Assembly (NCBI RefSeq): GCF_037975245.1
Contig: NC_092579.1
Span: 21,272,666-21,336,665 of the forward strand
Length of the DNA stretch: 64,000 bases
Reading direction: 5' to 3'
Origin: Apostichopus japonicus
Lineage: Eukaryota > Echinodermata > Holothuroidea > Aspidochirotida > Stichopodidae
Positions 40,060 through 51,239 of this stretch are shown piece after piece. The number at the start of each line of letters is the position of its first letter. Positions within the stretch are counted from its first letter, which is position 1. The translations under genes and the position numbers were made by a program. The notes under the pieces were generated by a model. It saw nothing but the letters and a program-made list of their open reading frames with translations, had not been told where the DNA came from and searched no databases.

Positions 40060-43000
40060 ACGTTGAAGGACAGCGTAGTAAAATCAGAGGATTCCGTGAA
40101 GAGACTGGTAGCAGAGATCAAGATGCTAGGTCAAAGGGTCGTTCAATCTCATAAAGCTGTACAGAAGGAGGAAGAGCCAGGTACATTTTCAAGTTTCTTC
40201 CTTTTGGGTTTGGTACGTTGAGAGTACAAGATGGATATGATGCTCACATTGTGTAAAATAATTGGTAGCAGTATGCTGGAGACAATGGGTTGTAGGACTA
40301 TTGTTTGCGAGCGGGTCACAGATATGGTCATGTGCGAAGAAAGTTGGAATGAATTTCTAAACTAACCAATGAGTCTGTCTTGCGTACAAAGATTTACTTC
40401 GCTGCTAAATAAACCCGAGCACGTTTAGCAGGAGTGTCAAGCATAAACCAGGGACGTTTAAATTCAGTTAAAATGTTCTATTTATGGTAGTTCGCAAGCG
40501 AAGATGTTACCTAACTTATATGGAATTGATACCAAGTTTTTGTATTGAATGAGTGCAGTTGTTAAATTTTTTGTCCCTGCCAACCCCACCCCCGGAAAGA
40601 AGTATCCCTAATCGTGATGAAATATCACTTAATAATATTCAGGCTTACCGAAGGCGATGGAGTACAACAGTTGAGGAGAGTGGAATTTTCCGAACGTTAA
40701 AGAATACATCAAGTTTATTTCCTTCGTCCTCAGATTCAGTGTAAAGTACATTGGTGAATATTGTAAGGATATCAAGCTCGTTCCCTTTTTTCCTAGAACT
40801 GAATAAGTATTCACGCAAAGCAAATTGCTCTTTTTACCCATCATGAAAGTAGCTGTGCAGTTACTAGTGTATTGGAAACAATTTTATACATGTCACTAGT
40901 TTTGTCATATGCAACTGTGCATTATTTTTTTTGGGAAGGGGGTTAAATTGTATGTGCATTGTGTCACGTTTGTTTTGACAAATAAGGCTTTGTTCTGTGC
41001 AGTGATCATTTTTTCCTATAATCCCAGAGATATAAATATATTTAGAGGAAAATCTTGAAAAGGGTGTATCAATATTAACTTCGGGTTGGGTCAGATCTTT
41101 CTGGAAACCCTACATGTAAAGAGACTAGGAGAGAATTGGTTTGGGAGAGGGGGGAGGGCGGGTCTTGGTGGAATATTTAGGGACATTGCAGTTATTGTGT
41201 CTTGTTCTTCATCTCAATTAAAGACCTGTAATTTATTTGTAAATAAACACCCAGAAACTTAATATTTTGCTGTTGTGGATGCAGCCAGGGGTGGGACGTA
41301 GATTCCCCATCTCTTAGATTTTGTCTGTAACCCCACCAAAACACATATCCAGTGCCACTAAACCCACTCCGAACTCTGTTGCGCCATATACCCGAGAGAA
41401 TCTTGCTATGAAATTGACTGACTTGCTACACAAATGCAAAGATATTGGGCATTTTTTTTTCCATTAACAGAAACTCTAGTATTATCATCAATATAATGAT
41501 AAACAAAATGGAGAAACTTTCAGCACATGTATTCAAAATAGTTAACACTTACTTATTGCCTCCACATCCACCCTCCACTTTAATATTCTGGCTTTGCTTT
41601 CTGATTATGGGCAGGTTTGAGATGTAGTAGATTTCTCCATCCGTGTTATTGTCAGATAATGAAATGAGAATAAGAATTAATAAATTGTAAAAGAAATGTT
41701 TCCTTCCTTGACAGCATGACTTCATATCTGTCACTTCTTCAGTATCTACCTAAATGACAAATGTAGGCTGAATTTTAGACACAGTAATGTGGTAGTCCAC
41801 CAGAACAAGGTTAATTTGAGATTTTACACTCATACACTGCTGATCCAGTTTCAAGCTATTCACCGTTAAAATATGCTAAACCTCCGGCATGTTCCTTTAA
41901 AGGCTAACTTGATGATGTTATCAGCTCTTCTAGTACAGGCTTAAATGTTAATGTTAACCCATTGCTTTACATAAATTCTAATAACTCACTCAACCAAAGC
42001 ATGTTCCTTTAAATTGATATTAAAACAACAACACCCTTGCACCCATTGAATGAAAATTAAACACCATCTGTCCAAAAGTTGACGAATTTGTACTACCACT
42101 GTAAACATGTCATTTGATACAGGTAAAACTCTTTTTGTGATTTCGTGTTTGATCTGAGGAACTGGGCTAAACGGTTAAAGTATTAGACTAAATAGTCTTG
42201 TCACTCTAAACTGATGAACCTCGGAAAAATGAAGGGTCGTTCCCCCAAAAATTAAAAATGGCATAAAACTCTAACCTGGCCTGATAGCACTGTTTTCAAC
42301 GGTTCACAAAAAATTAACTGAAGTTTGTTCCTAAAGTCATCTTTTTGATGTAGTTTTCCTTCATGTCTTTCCATTGTAAAATAGCTTGTAAATCTATTGC
42401 AACTCAAATACTTTTGGCCTTTATGTTGTAATATATTCTTTTTTTTACATTGTTTTTACATTTTATAATAATATTCTGTAACTACTGTAGTTGATACAAC
42501 AATACTAGACATTGTACTAGTAGATGGGTTATAAAAAATACAATTTTTTTTGACATTTCTGACATTAAATAAGTTAGGGAAATCAATATATGTTCTTACA
42601 TCTCTGTCTGTGGCTCTGACCCCCTCCCACCAAGAAAGTGTTACTCCCCCCACCCCCTCCCATCACCCAAAGCAATCCGTGTTCGCCCTTAAAATATTGG
42701 CTATCCTCGACTCATTGGAGTCTTCAAATGTAATATGCATGATCTACACTTTATGCAGAGTACTTTCGTCTACATGGCTTGTGTATTCCTATCTAGTAAC
42801 TTCTTTCATACTCTTATTTTGGCAGAACCACCTATGGTGTCCACCATGGAACAGCTCCCCCGAGAGACCTCCAGAAGACTTAAATTTGGAAGAGATTTGG
42901 GACGATGACGAAACATCAGACAGAGACAATAAATTGGAATCCCAAGCCCCTGTAGCCGATTCAGATCCCTTCTCTAGTCTCATTATGGACATGAAAGCCT

Positions 43001-43278
43001 CCATCTCATCTCCGAGTAAAGTACGGTCTTACTCGGACCAGATCAGGAAAGGCTTACCAGACGATAACCTCCTGAAGGCAGAAGAAGACAGAAAAGTTTG
43101 TTCCATTTCTGGTAGCGACGTGCCGAACGCTACATCAAACCAAAGAGACAAGCCGATGGAAGTTTCCTCCAAAGGGATTAGAAATAGGACCAAAGTTGAA
43201 GAAGAATCGGAAAGTGAATCAATCCAGCTACCAGATAGTCCTGCCGGTCTAGAACTTTCAGGATCACAAACTTTTTGA
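40060..43278 (+). CDS. 3' part of an unrecognised gene; acidic, serine-rich C-terminus
   Basis: I do not recognise this protein. Exon 40060-40180 has good splice signals on both sides. Only one frame is open, giving 40 charged residues of helical character (DSVVKSEDSVKRLVAEIKM, ending QKEEEP). It ends in phase 1. The terminal exon reads EDLNLEEIWDDDETSDRD and continues to ...LSGSQTF and TGA at 43276-43278; it is rich in Ser, Asp and Glu. Joining 40180 to an acceptor at 42875 keeps the frame (EEEP-E-DLN). The stronger-looking acceptor at 42825 would need phase 0, hence a skipped exon between. Upstream exons must exist but I could not identify them. No signal peptide or membrane segment is seen. 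It is probably a cytosolic or nuclear coiled-coil or disordered protein. Confidence 0.6.
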
Positions 43279-43529
43279 GCCACCGGTGTTGCAGCTTCTT
43301 AAAAGATATATGTATATGTATAAGCTTTTCTACTGTTTTTATTGTATGACCATGTGTGTAAATATTTAAGCACTAAGGATATGCAGTTTTTTTTCCCTTG
43401 AAATAGCAAGAGATAAAATGGAGAATATTGTATGAAAGCTGTACTTAAAACACTTGAAAAACTGCTTTCCTAAATTTTAAGGAACATTTTGGCAGAATTT
43501 TTTCTGAAGAAATCTATCTATATTTCATG

Positions 43530-43904
43530 CAAGGGCGTAGGAACCGGGGGGGGGGGGGGGCCGCCAGCCCCCCAGTGCAAAATGTGGAGGGGCGGAAGTA
43601 TCATTCCGCCCCCCCCCCCCCGCTTCGCAAGTCAGAAAACCCCTTTTTCATTTCCAAATGAGAAAAAAATCTCATTTGGAGCACCAAATTGCATCTAAGG
43701 CCAGGTGAAAATGCAAAATTATATACAAAATGGAGTGGGTGGGTTGAAGTGTGCTATATTGCACCAAATTGCATCTGAGGCCACCTGGAAATGCAAAAAA
43801 ATTCCAAAGGGGAGGGGGACACCCCCTCCCCTTAGACCCCTCCCCCAGGCCGGCCATCAGTCTTCAGCCCCCCCCCCACTCAAAAGTACCTTCCTACGCC
43901 ACTG
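43530..43904 (+). mobile_element. Second hAT-like MITE with 8-bp target duplication
   Basis: The right end is ttcctacgccactg and the left end caagggcgtaggaa is its imperfect inverse. The element is flanked by identical 8-bp direct repeats atttcatg (43522-43529 and 43905-43912). The interior contains G- and C-runs and two copies of gcaccaaattgcatct. It is non-coding, though the runs create spurious frames. Eight-base duplications fit the hAT superfamily. Confidence 0.75.
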
Positions 43905-44329
43905 ATTTCATGCATAGTCTTGAATACTTCTGTAATACCATAAGACCATCTCTGCCCTGCACCTGTTTTTTTTTCTCTCTTGCATGTTTACAAAAGTGCT
44001 CTTCTCAAGGTTATTGTATTGAAAATTTTCTCAGATTTACAGATGGAAATTATGAAAGGTTTTTCATTAAGGATGGTCATGTGATGATGCTAAAAGATAA
44101 TCTAATGCATAAAGAGTCTGTAAATTCAGAAGAGAGGAATTTATAAGTATCCTATGCCAGGAATCTTTGATTGATTCCTAGCCAAAATGCAAAAAAAGGA
44201 ATCTAGGCATGTATGTATGTAGGTAAACGTATGTATATGTGATGTTCCAACTTGTGAATGGGATGACTCATCAAGCATATCTTGCATGAATTTCATGTAA
44301 ATTAGGATTTAAGTTTACAGCTCTGAATT

Positions 44330-44660
44330 CTTTGGCTGCTCCAGTTATTGAGCGGAGTCAAAGGTCAATTGAGGTCATCAGCGGCCAAAATACAAAAACT
44401 ATGTAGTCGAGTTTAGTGAACATCTGTAGCATTGTGAAAATGTCATAGTTAGGTGGTAGGTCCCCCTCACTGAGCATTACACTTTGAGCAGCTCTGTTAA
44501 GATGTCAAATGTAAATTGGAGTCATCAGCTGCCAAAAGCCTGTAATTCTTGTCAATTAACATAGCTTCAAAATTAAAGCTGCGATTATACTCATGCTCAG
44601 AAATGTACAAGAACTAAATGTTCTATGAAGAGGTCAAAGGTCACTTAGGGTGAAATTCTG
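44330..44660 (+). repeat. Dispersed repeat with a perfect DR1 motif
   Basis: Diverged units resemble those at 15.6-16.4 kb and 39.1-39.6 kb (gtcaaaggtcaattgaggtcatcag, and later aggtcaaaggtcacttagggt). AGGTCA-A-AGGTCA at 44631-44643 is an exact direct repeat with one-base spacing. Confidence 0.55.
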
Positions 44661-45772
44661 ACCACCTTTGGATGATCTTAAAACACACCTCAAGTGATTC
44701 CTGGCAGTTGTCACTAGTTGAGTCTCAAGGAGGTAAACAGGCTCTCTGAAAAGTTGCCTTCTTCTGTGTAGTCTATATATACTAGATATGCTTTGGTATT
44801 AAAAATATTTTAGTGTATTGATTGGGTTGGTTGATGGCAGAGCTGATTTGCTAGCTCAAAAAAAGGTAAAAGGTAATGTCCATGTGCTCATACATATTCA
44901 ACATCTATGGGTCTATATTTCACATAAAAGGAAGACTGTTCTTTCTGGATTTTAGACCATTTTAAGCCATAAAACTTATGTACTGTAAAAAAGTTATCAG
45001 TGACTGCATAGGTTGATGTCCAAAGAGTGGGTTAGTACACTTGTTGTGGTCTAGGGAGTTTGAATTGTCTGATCATTTCTGGTTCGCACTTAATTTCTTG
45101 AACAAATGTTAACTCACTTGACTCTACATCAGTCAGATAGTCAAGTGGGATTGCAAATCATATGGCAAGGAATCACTATTCTTTGCCCCCTGTCTAGAGA
45201 ATGCTAAAACTCCTCTCTTTGGGTGGTTTGATATAGATGCATAATTTGTTTGCACTAAGTGGACATATTTTGGTTAATTTTTTACTTGTAAGCTGCAAAA
45301 CAAGATGTGAAAAATCGGCGATGTTTTTTACTTGGAATAATACATGTTTTTTTTTGTTTACTGTTTTTAACAATGTGTTTTTACTTGGAATAATATACTG
45401 GAAGAATAAAAGAGAATAGCATGAGATGAAATTGGAGCAGGGACCTTGTGATGCTTATTTTTTTGTCTACCACTAAAACCATTAGGTAAGATGCTACTTT
45501 TGGATGCATATCATATACTAAAAGATCCAGTTGTTGGGACTTTGGTGTTTTTAATAAAAAAACGCTTTGGGAACCTTGTCAGGTAGAGGGGTGGTGGCCA
45601 GCTCCTTTTACAGCACTCACCCACCCAGGGCTTGAAACAGTGCTGCTCAGAATCATCGCAGACGGAACTACCAATTACACCATTTTGGTTTCCAATTAAT
45701 AGACTTCGTTTCTTACCTTTATACTTCCGCCTGCTCCAACAACAAAAAAACAGAAAATTAAAAGGCTTTGGT

Positions 45773-46150
45773 GGGGTCTTGAACTCATGACAGGGTAGTT
45801 TGTTCTGTCTCTCAGTCCGCAGCACTAACCACTGCGCCACAGCAACTGTTGAGAATTAATGCTCGTTTCTAATATTTCTACTTCAGAATGGAAGGAGAAA
45901 ATGGTAAAAGACCAAAATGCTCTCTCTGGGGCTCGAACTCATGACAGTGAGTTCATCTGTCTCTGTAGTCCAGAGCACTAACCACTGCGCCACTGCAACT
46001 GATGAGAATTAATGCTCGTTTCTAATATTTCTACTTCAGAATGGAAGGAGAAAATGGTAAAAGACCAAAATGCTCTCTCTGGGGCTCGAACTCATGACAG
46101 TGAGTTCATCTGTCTCTGTAGTCCAGAGCACTAACCACTGCGCCACTGCA
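45773..46150 (-). repeat. Three tandem tRNA-derived SINE-like units
   Basis: On the minus strand each unit reads tggcgcagtggttagtgct, resembling RNA polymerase III box A, then a box-B-like gagttcgagcccc about 50 bases later. Units span about 45773-45841, 45921-45993 and 46074-46146. The last two are nearly identical with a 153-bp period. No 7-bp acceptor stem or canonical anticodon loop closes, so these are tRNA-like repeats and not functional tRNA genes. Confidence 0.65.
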
Positions 46151-46228
46151 ACTGATGAGAAATAATGCTCGTTTCTAATATTTCAACTTCAGAATGGAAG
46201 GAGGAAATAGCAAATGAATAACAAAGGT

Positions 46229-46503
46229 TTGATAAGACTGCTTTGAAATCACGTATCACTGGCAAGATGGGTCGAGCGCCATCTAGCGGCCTCTTTTTTG
46301 GTCAGTTTTCAACTTCAGAGGAACAATAGACAAGCGAAAAACTTTTAGGACGAACAAAAGATTTGAAAACCTTTGTTCGTCCTAAAAGTTTTTCGCTTGT
46401 CTATTGTTCATCTGAAGTTGAAAACTGACCAAAAAAGAGGCTTCTAGATGGCGCTCGACGCATCTTGCCAGTGGATACGTGTGATTTCAAAGCAGTCAAA
46501 TCA
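46229..46503. repeat. Large fold-back, arms of about 130 bp
   Basis: The left arm (46229-46360) and right arm (46371-46503) are near-perfect inverse copies around a loop of about 10 bases (atttgaaaac). Shared blocks include gactgctttgaaatcac, ggtcagttttcaacttcaga, caatagacaagcgaaaaac and ttttaggacgaacaaa. A third, degraded copy follows at about 46720-46880. No reading frame is conserved. Confidence 0.85.
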
Positions 46504-48227
46504 AACATTTGTTATTTTTAAACGTTTTCCGGTTCTGTTCCTCGGAAGTTGTATGCTCAGCGACAGAAATGTTCAATGTTTTAATCGTAATTTTTTCTTC
46601 AAAAATGGCACGGAGGGGGATAAAATACTGCCAGATGCTGTTTTTTTAACTGGTCATTTCATATAAATAGTTTTTAACCGATTCGCGACATGTGCCATGA
46701 AATTTTAGAAAACGTTGAAACGAGGAACAATAGAAAACTGAAAAACTTTTACGACGAACAAAGGTTTTAAGCCTTTTGTTGCCCTAAAAGTTTCTTTTGT
46801 TACTGAGCGATAGAAGTGTTTAAAGAGGGCGCTTGACGCATCTTGCCAGTGATACGTGATTTCAAAAAAGTCAAATCAAACTTTTGTTTGTAATTTTGAT
46901 TTTTTGGGGGTTTTATAAGGTTCTAATTCTTGGCAAAATTGTTCTACTGAACGTTGGGGAGGAAAGGGTGGGCTGTGTTGTAATATGCATTACAAAACAC
47001 ATTACAGAATGTTTCAATAGGCTTAAAAGGTGAAGCAAACCTGTTTTAGTTACAAGGCCATTCAAAGGGCAAAACGATTTTTTGAAAATATCCTCTAGCT
47101 TTCATATCGACTGCAATATCCTGTCTTGTCAAAACGATGTTTTTGGCAAACTAGTCTGTCAGATTATTCATAACATCCTGATATATATACGATGTGTGGG
47201 GATGTTAAGCGAGGTCAACTTCCAGTTCCATTTGTAAGGACCAGACAAGTTCTCAAATCGCTCCGTGTTTTTTTCTTCTACATACTAGAAATGCGAAAGA
47301 GAGACAGACAAGAAATAAATACGGAAAGAAAAGGAATTTCAGGACTGCCTGTTTATTTTTCCACTTCTTTTGGGACACGATATTGCAACATTTGTTATGC
47401 AAAAGTGCAAAGAACCACACGTGTGAATCGCATACCAAAAAAGCAGTTGCCATGGAGACAATGAGTACACAATAGAAATTATTGAAGTGCATTGAAAATT
47501 GAACAGAGCTTCGTTTACAGTAATAGAATTGCTTCACCCCTTCTGCAAAAAAAAAAAAAAACTGTGACGAGACGTCGCGATGTCGGAGCGTCCCCTCCCA
47601 TATTGTACCTCGGTAGAGGTTACTTACGACAACGATGATATGGCACGCGTGGGTGTTATCTGTGGTACAGGCATGGGCGGCGATCATGGTGGGGGGGGGG
47701 GCATATCCCCCCAATATTTAAGGTAGGGGATATAGTATCTAATATGCCCCCAATATTTGGTGGCAACACAATTGCGTGCCCGGGCCCCACACACGCTTAG
47801 TCCGGCCCTGACAATAGGGATGGCGCCATTTTCATTATTTCCTATAGATATTAATAGTGTTTATAATTTGGACATAGCTTATATTATCAATATATTGTAG
47901 GTCAATATTGTTTAAAAAGAGCGAATATAAATTGAAAAATGAAATCTTTATGGCATGTTACACTGCATTGTATTAAGAGCCAACTACAGAGTAGAATCTA
48001 ACTATTCAGTAGATAGGAATGTGTTTATGAACTCTATGAATCCATTATAAAACGTCAAGACTGACATATTTGAAGCACGATTTTTCGTCCAAATTTGAAG
48101 AGCTTGTAAGAATTATAATCTTATGACTTTTTTAAATTTCGGCCAATCTCACGACTTTTATTGTAACCTGAATAAATTGACGCACAGTAGAGATGGCGTA
48201 AATTTGGGTAAAGCCTTACAAAATATT

Positions 48228-48610
48228 CAAGAAAAAGGATTCTCAGCGACCAAAGATAGATGTTCCTCAACTTGAAATTAGAGTTCCTGGTAATTTTAAG
48301 CTTCATTGGTCTAATTAAAAATAGAACAAAAATAGATAAATTGTAAACTAAAAAGCCCATTATGGCTGATATATCAAGAGAAGATTGCTCTATCCCTCTT
48401 ATATGATTTTTCGGAAGAATTGAAAAAGTAGCGACATTGGCCAAAATATGAAAAAAATATTCAAGAAAAAAGGTGAAATTTCTCAAATCTGTATCACGAT
48501 GCTTATATGGATTCTAAGGGCTCAAACATGGATGTTCCTCAACTTTAAAGTGGAGTTCCTGGTAATTTTAAGCTACATTAAGACTGATTAAGAATAGAAC
48601 AAAGATGGAT
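48228..48610 (+). repeat. Diverged tandem duplication, about 272-bp unit
   Basis: The block gatgttcctcaactt...gagttcctggtaattttaagc occurs at 48259 and again at 48531. Each copy is followed by similar aatagaacaaa and gataaa sequence. It is non-coding and AT-rich. Confidence 0.6.
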
Positions 48611-49234
48611 AAAATATATACAAAATATGCCATTTTCTTTCAATAACACAAAACTGATGAATTACACCTCAAGTCCTTAGTTACAATCTTCCCGCTTAAT
48701 TAAAGCAGACGGAACCACGTCCTCCGTAAAAAATACTTTTGATTCCGTGGTATCGGAGTTTCACGAATAACAAGCAGGCACAATCCGCTGCTCCTCCCGA
48801 ACAAAGCCGAACCCAATTTCTAGGAGTATGGTGACCATCCACAACATGTTCTGAAATGTAAAGTAATCTTGTGTGAAATATATTTATCTTTCCGTTGCTA
48901 AACGTGTAATGCAATTGGGCTTATCTTATGGGAATGGTTGAGAGAGTTCACCAACGGTTCTTGAGAGTAGTAATGTGACACAAATAGAAATTCAACATTT
49001 ACAAAATCACCAAATATTCTTTACTGCACTCCGAGTACGTTTTCTCCCTGCGTCCAAACCCCGCTGATAACCAAAACCTAACTCTCTTTCTTAAGACTAC
49101 ACACACAACAACAATAGGACTCCATCATAGGCCTTAAACAAACTTTTTTCACCTAGAAAGTACATAATATAACATAAGGTTTAAAAAAAAAATTGTCGGT
49201 TTGGCCGGAACTTAAAAAAAAAATTTTCAATAAA

Positions 49235-50560
49235 TATTACAAAATCATCAAATTTGGAAGAAAACTTGAGGTTCTCATATTTCAGTCTTCTCGTTTAGAA
49301 TAGATTCATAGATTTCAGAAACACATTGCCATCTACTTAAAAGTGAGATCCTACTCGATTATTGCCTCTAAATACTATATAGATTAATATACCATCAAGA
49401 TTTCATTTTCAAATTATACCATCTTCTTAAATAACAGGAACCTCTATTATAAACACTATCTTTATCTAGGATTATAATGAAAAGGGCACCATCCCTTCTT
49501 GTTCATCAGTTCAGGAAGGTTTAAAAAGTCGAAATCGTACCCAAATTTAAAAAAAAAAAGAATAAGATTATAGCTGTACAAAATCATCAAATTTTATTGA
49601 AAAGTCGAGGTTCTCATAATTCACTCTTAAACGTTTATAATGGGTTCATAGAGTTCAGGTACACATTATAGACTACTATGCCATCAAGATTTCATAGTCA
49701 AATTATACCCTCTTTCTAAATAGCAGGTACCTTTTCTGAAGCCTGTTTACTATCTAGGATTAAATGAAAAGGGCGCCATCTATAAATTAGTTCAGAAGGT
49801 TTAAACAAAAGTAAAATATAATCAATCATAAAGCTATATTGCCTTAATACAAAATTATCACATTTGGAAGAAAATCAAAGGTTTTCATATATCACTCTTG
49901 ACATTAATAATGGGTTTATATATTTCAGATACACATTCCCATCAACTTAAAAAGTTAGATTCTACTCTGTTTGTGACTCTAAATTCAATATAGAATAATA
50001 TGCCAAAATTGATTTGATATTCAAATTAAGCTGTCTTTTTAACCTTATTATAAAATCCAAGATTTAATGAAGGGTGCCATCCCTGCTGTGCATCAAGTTT
50101 AGAAGAGTCGTGATTTTGAACAAAATTGATAAAAATCATAAAGCTAGATATTATGTAGATTTCTCGCCTCTACATACAATAGATGGATACGACCAAAAGA
50201 TTTGATATTCAAATTAAACTTATTAAGGAATATAGGGGCATTCTGTAAAACACTGTCATTGATAATGAAATGGGTGGGGGGGGGGGGCTCCTCCATCACA
50301 GTTTGGGAAGATTCAATGTGGGAAATGGTGATTTTTACTTATAGTTTAAAAGAAAAAATCACAATCAAAAGAATGTGAAAATGTGGACCGAAAATGACGC
50401 ATGATTCAATTTGATTGTAATGTATTTATAGAGTTCGGAAACAAGTTTCTCTCAAGTTAAAAGTGAAATCTTACTTAATGGCTCACCTCCAAATACCAGA
50501 TAAGCCTTGTCATAGAGGCAATACTCCACCAAGTGTATATAATAGGTTTTTTGAACCTTT
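49235..50560 (+). repeat. AT-rich degenerate tandem array, about 270-340 bp units
   Basis: Four or more diverged units carry the same landmarks in order: aaaatcatcaaattt (49241, 49581, 49851), aggttctcat, atagatttcag, acacattgccatc, gatttcattttcaaattata, and aatgaaaagggcaccatc. Later units are more degraded. No gene lies within. Confidence 0.6.
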
Positions 50561-50866
50561 ATAAAAGTTAAGAACAACATAGGGTATATTCCTACCCCAG
50601 CTATTAACTGTAACTATACAAGTGCTTGGGCAAAAAACATTTACAAGCAAAGATTATATACTGTCACAACAAAATGGCTCTAGCTGTTATGGACAGCGGT
50701 GTAACTATGTATACCTCTGGAGAGAGGGATTTACCCCACTCCCCCCCATCCCCCACCCCACAACACCAGTGGACAGAATATTACCCCCAAAACCACCCTA
50801 GTGATCAGACAGTACAGTGCATAAGAGTTACCTAAAGACACATTTCTTTACTTGTTTTATCAAGCG

Positions 50867-50938
50867 CCTTGAGCAGCTACTTCTTGTTTCTGATTTGGCG
50901 CTATATAAATCCACTGCACTAATATTATTATTAATATA
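50867..50938 (+). repeat. Short interspersed element 3' tail
   Basis: Gcgccttgagcagctact, then ttggcgctatataaat and an (att)n tail, is a recognisable 3' end of a short retroposon. The same pattern occurs in inverse orientation in ALYREF intron 5. Confidence 0.5.
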
Positions 50939-51130
50939 TAACATGTATGTCCAGTATAATGGGGGTAAACTGTTACCACATTTTCTAGCTGTTATGGACA
51001 ATCAAGAAGTGTGGATATTTTTTATATCTTTGACATTGAGACTCTGTTCACCTTAATAGAGAATAAAAACCAAAATAAAGCTAAACTGTTAACAAACTGC
51101 TTATCCACTAAAGAGCCTGTGTAAGATAAT

Positions 51131-51237
51131 GTGTAAAAGTAATTTGGCCTGAGGTTTTGATCCTAGCAGGATCTAATCACCAGCCTCTGAAGAAGATCCT
51201 GCTAGGATCGAACCATCAGGCCAACTTACTTTCACAC
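51131..51237. repeat. Palindrome with arms of about 43 bp
   Basis: The left arm 51131-51173 (gtgtaaaagtaatttggcctg ... gatcctagcaggatc) is inverse to the right arm 51195-51237 with few mismatches. The loop is about 21 bases. Each arm also contains the inner palindrome gatcctagcaggatc. Confidence 0.8.
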
Positions 51238-51239
51238 AC

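Noticed and set aside
42550-42825. Open frame continuing upstream of the 42.8-43.3 kb exon
   Set aside because: Composition changes sharply at the splice acceptor, and the upstream part reads as intron with pyrimidine tracts. Only the part after the acceptor has coding character.
43489-44146. Several Pro/Gly-rich frames
   Set aside because: They come from G- and C-runs in the hAT-like MITE at 43530-43904.
45773-46150. Functional tRNA genes
   Set aside because: Box A and B match, but neither acceptor nor anticodon stems close properly and U33 is missing from the candidate loop.
47253-47714. 153-codon minus-strand frame rich in Phe and Cys
   Set aside because: It arises from A/T homopolymers and a G-run near a degraded transposon; no domain or splice logic is seen.
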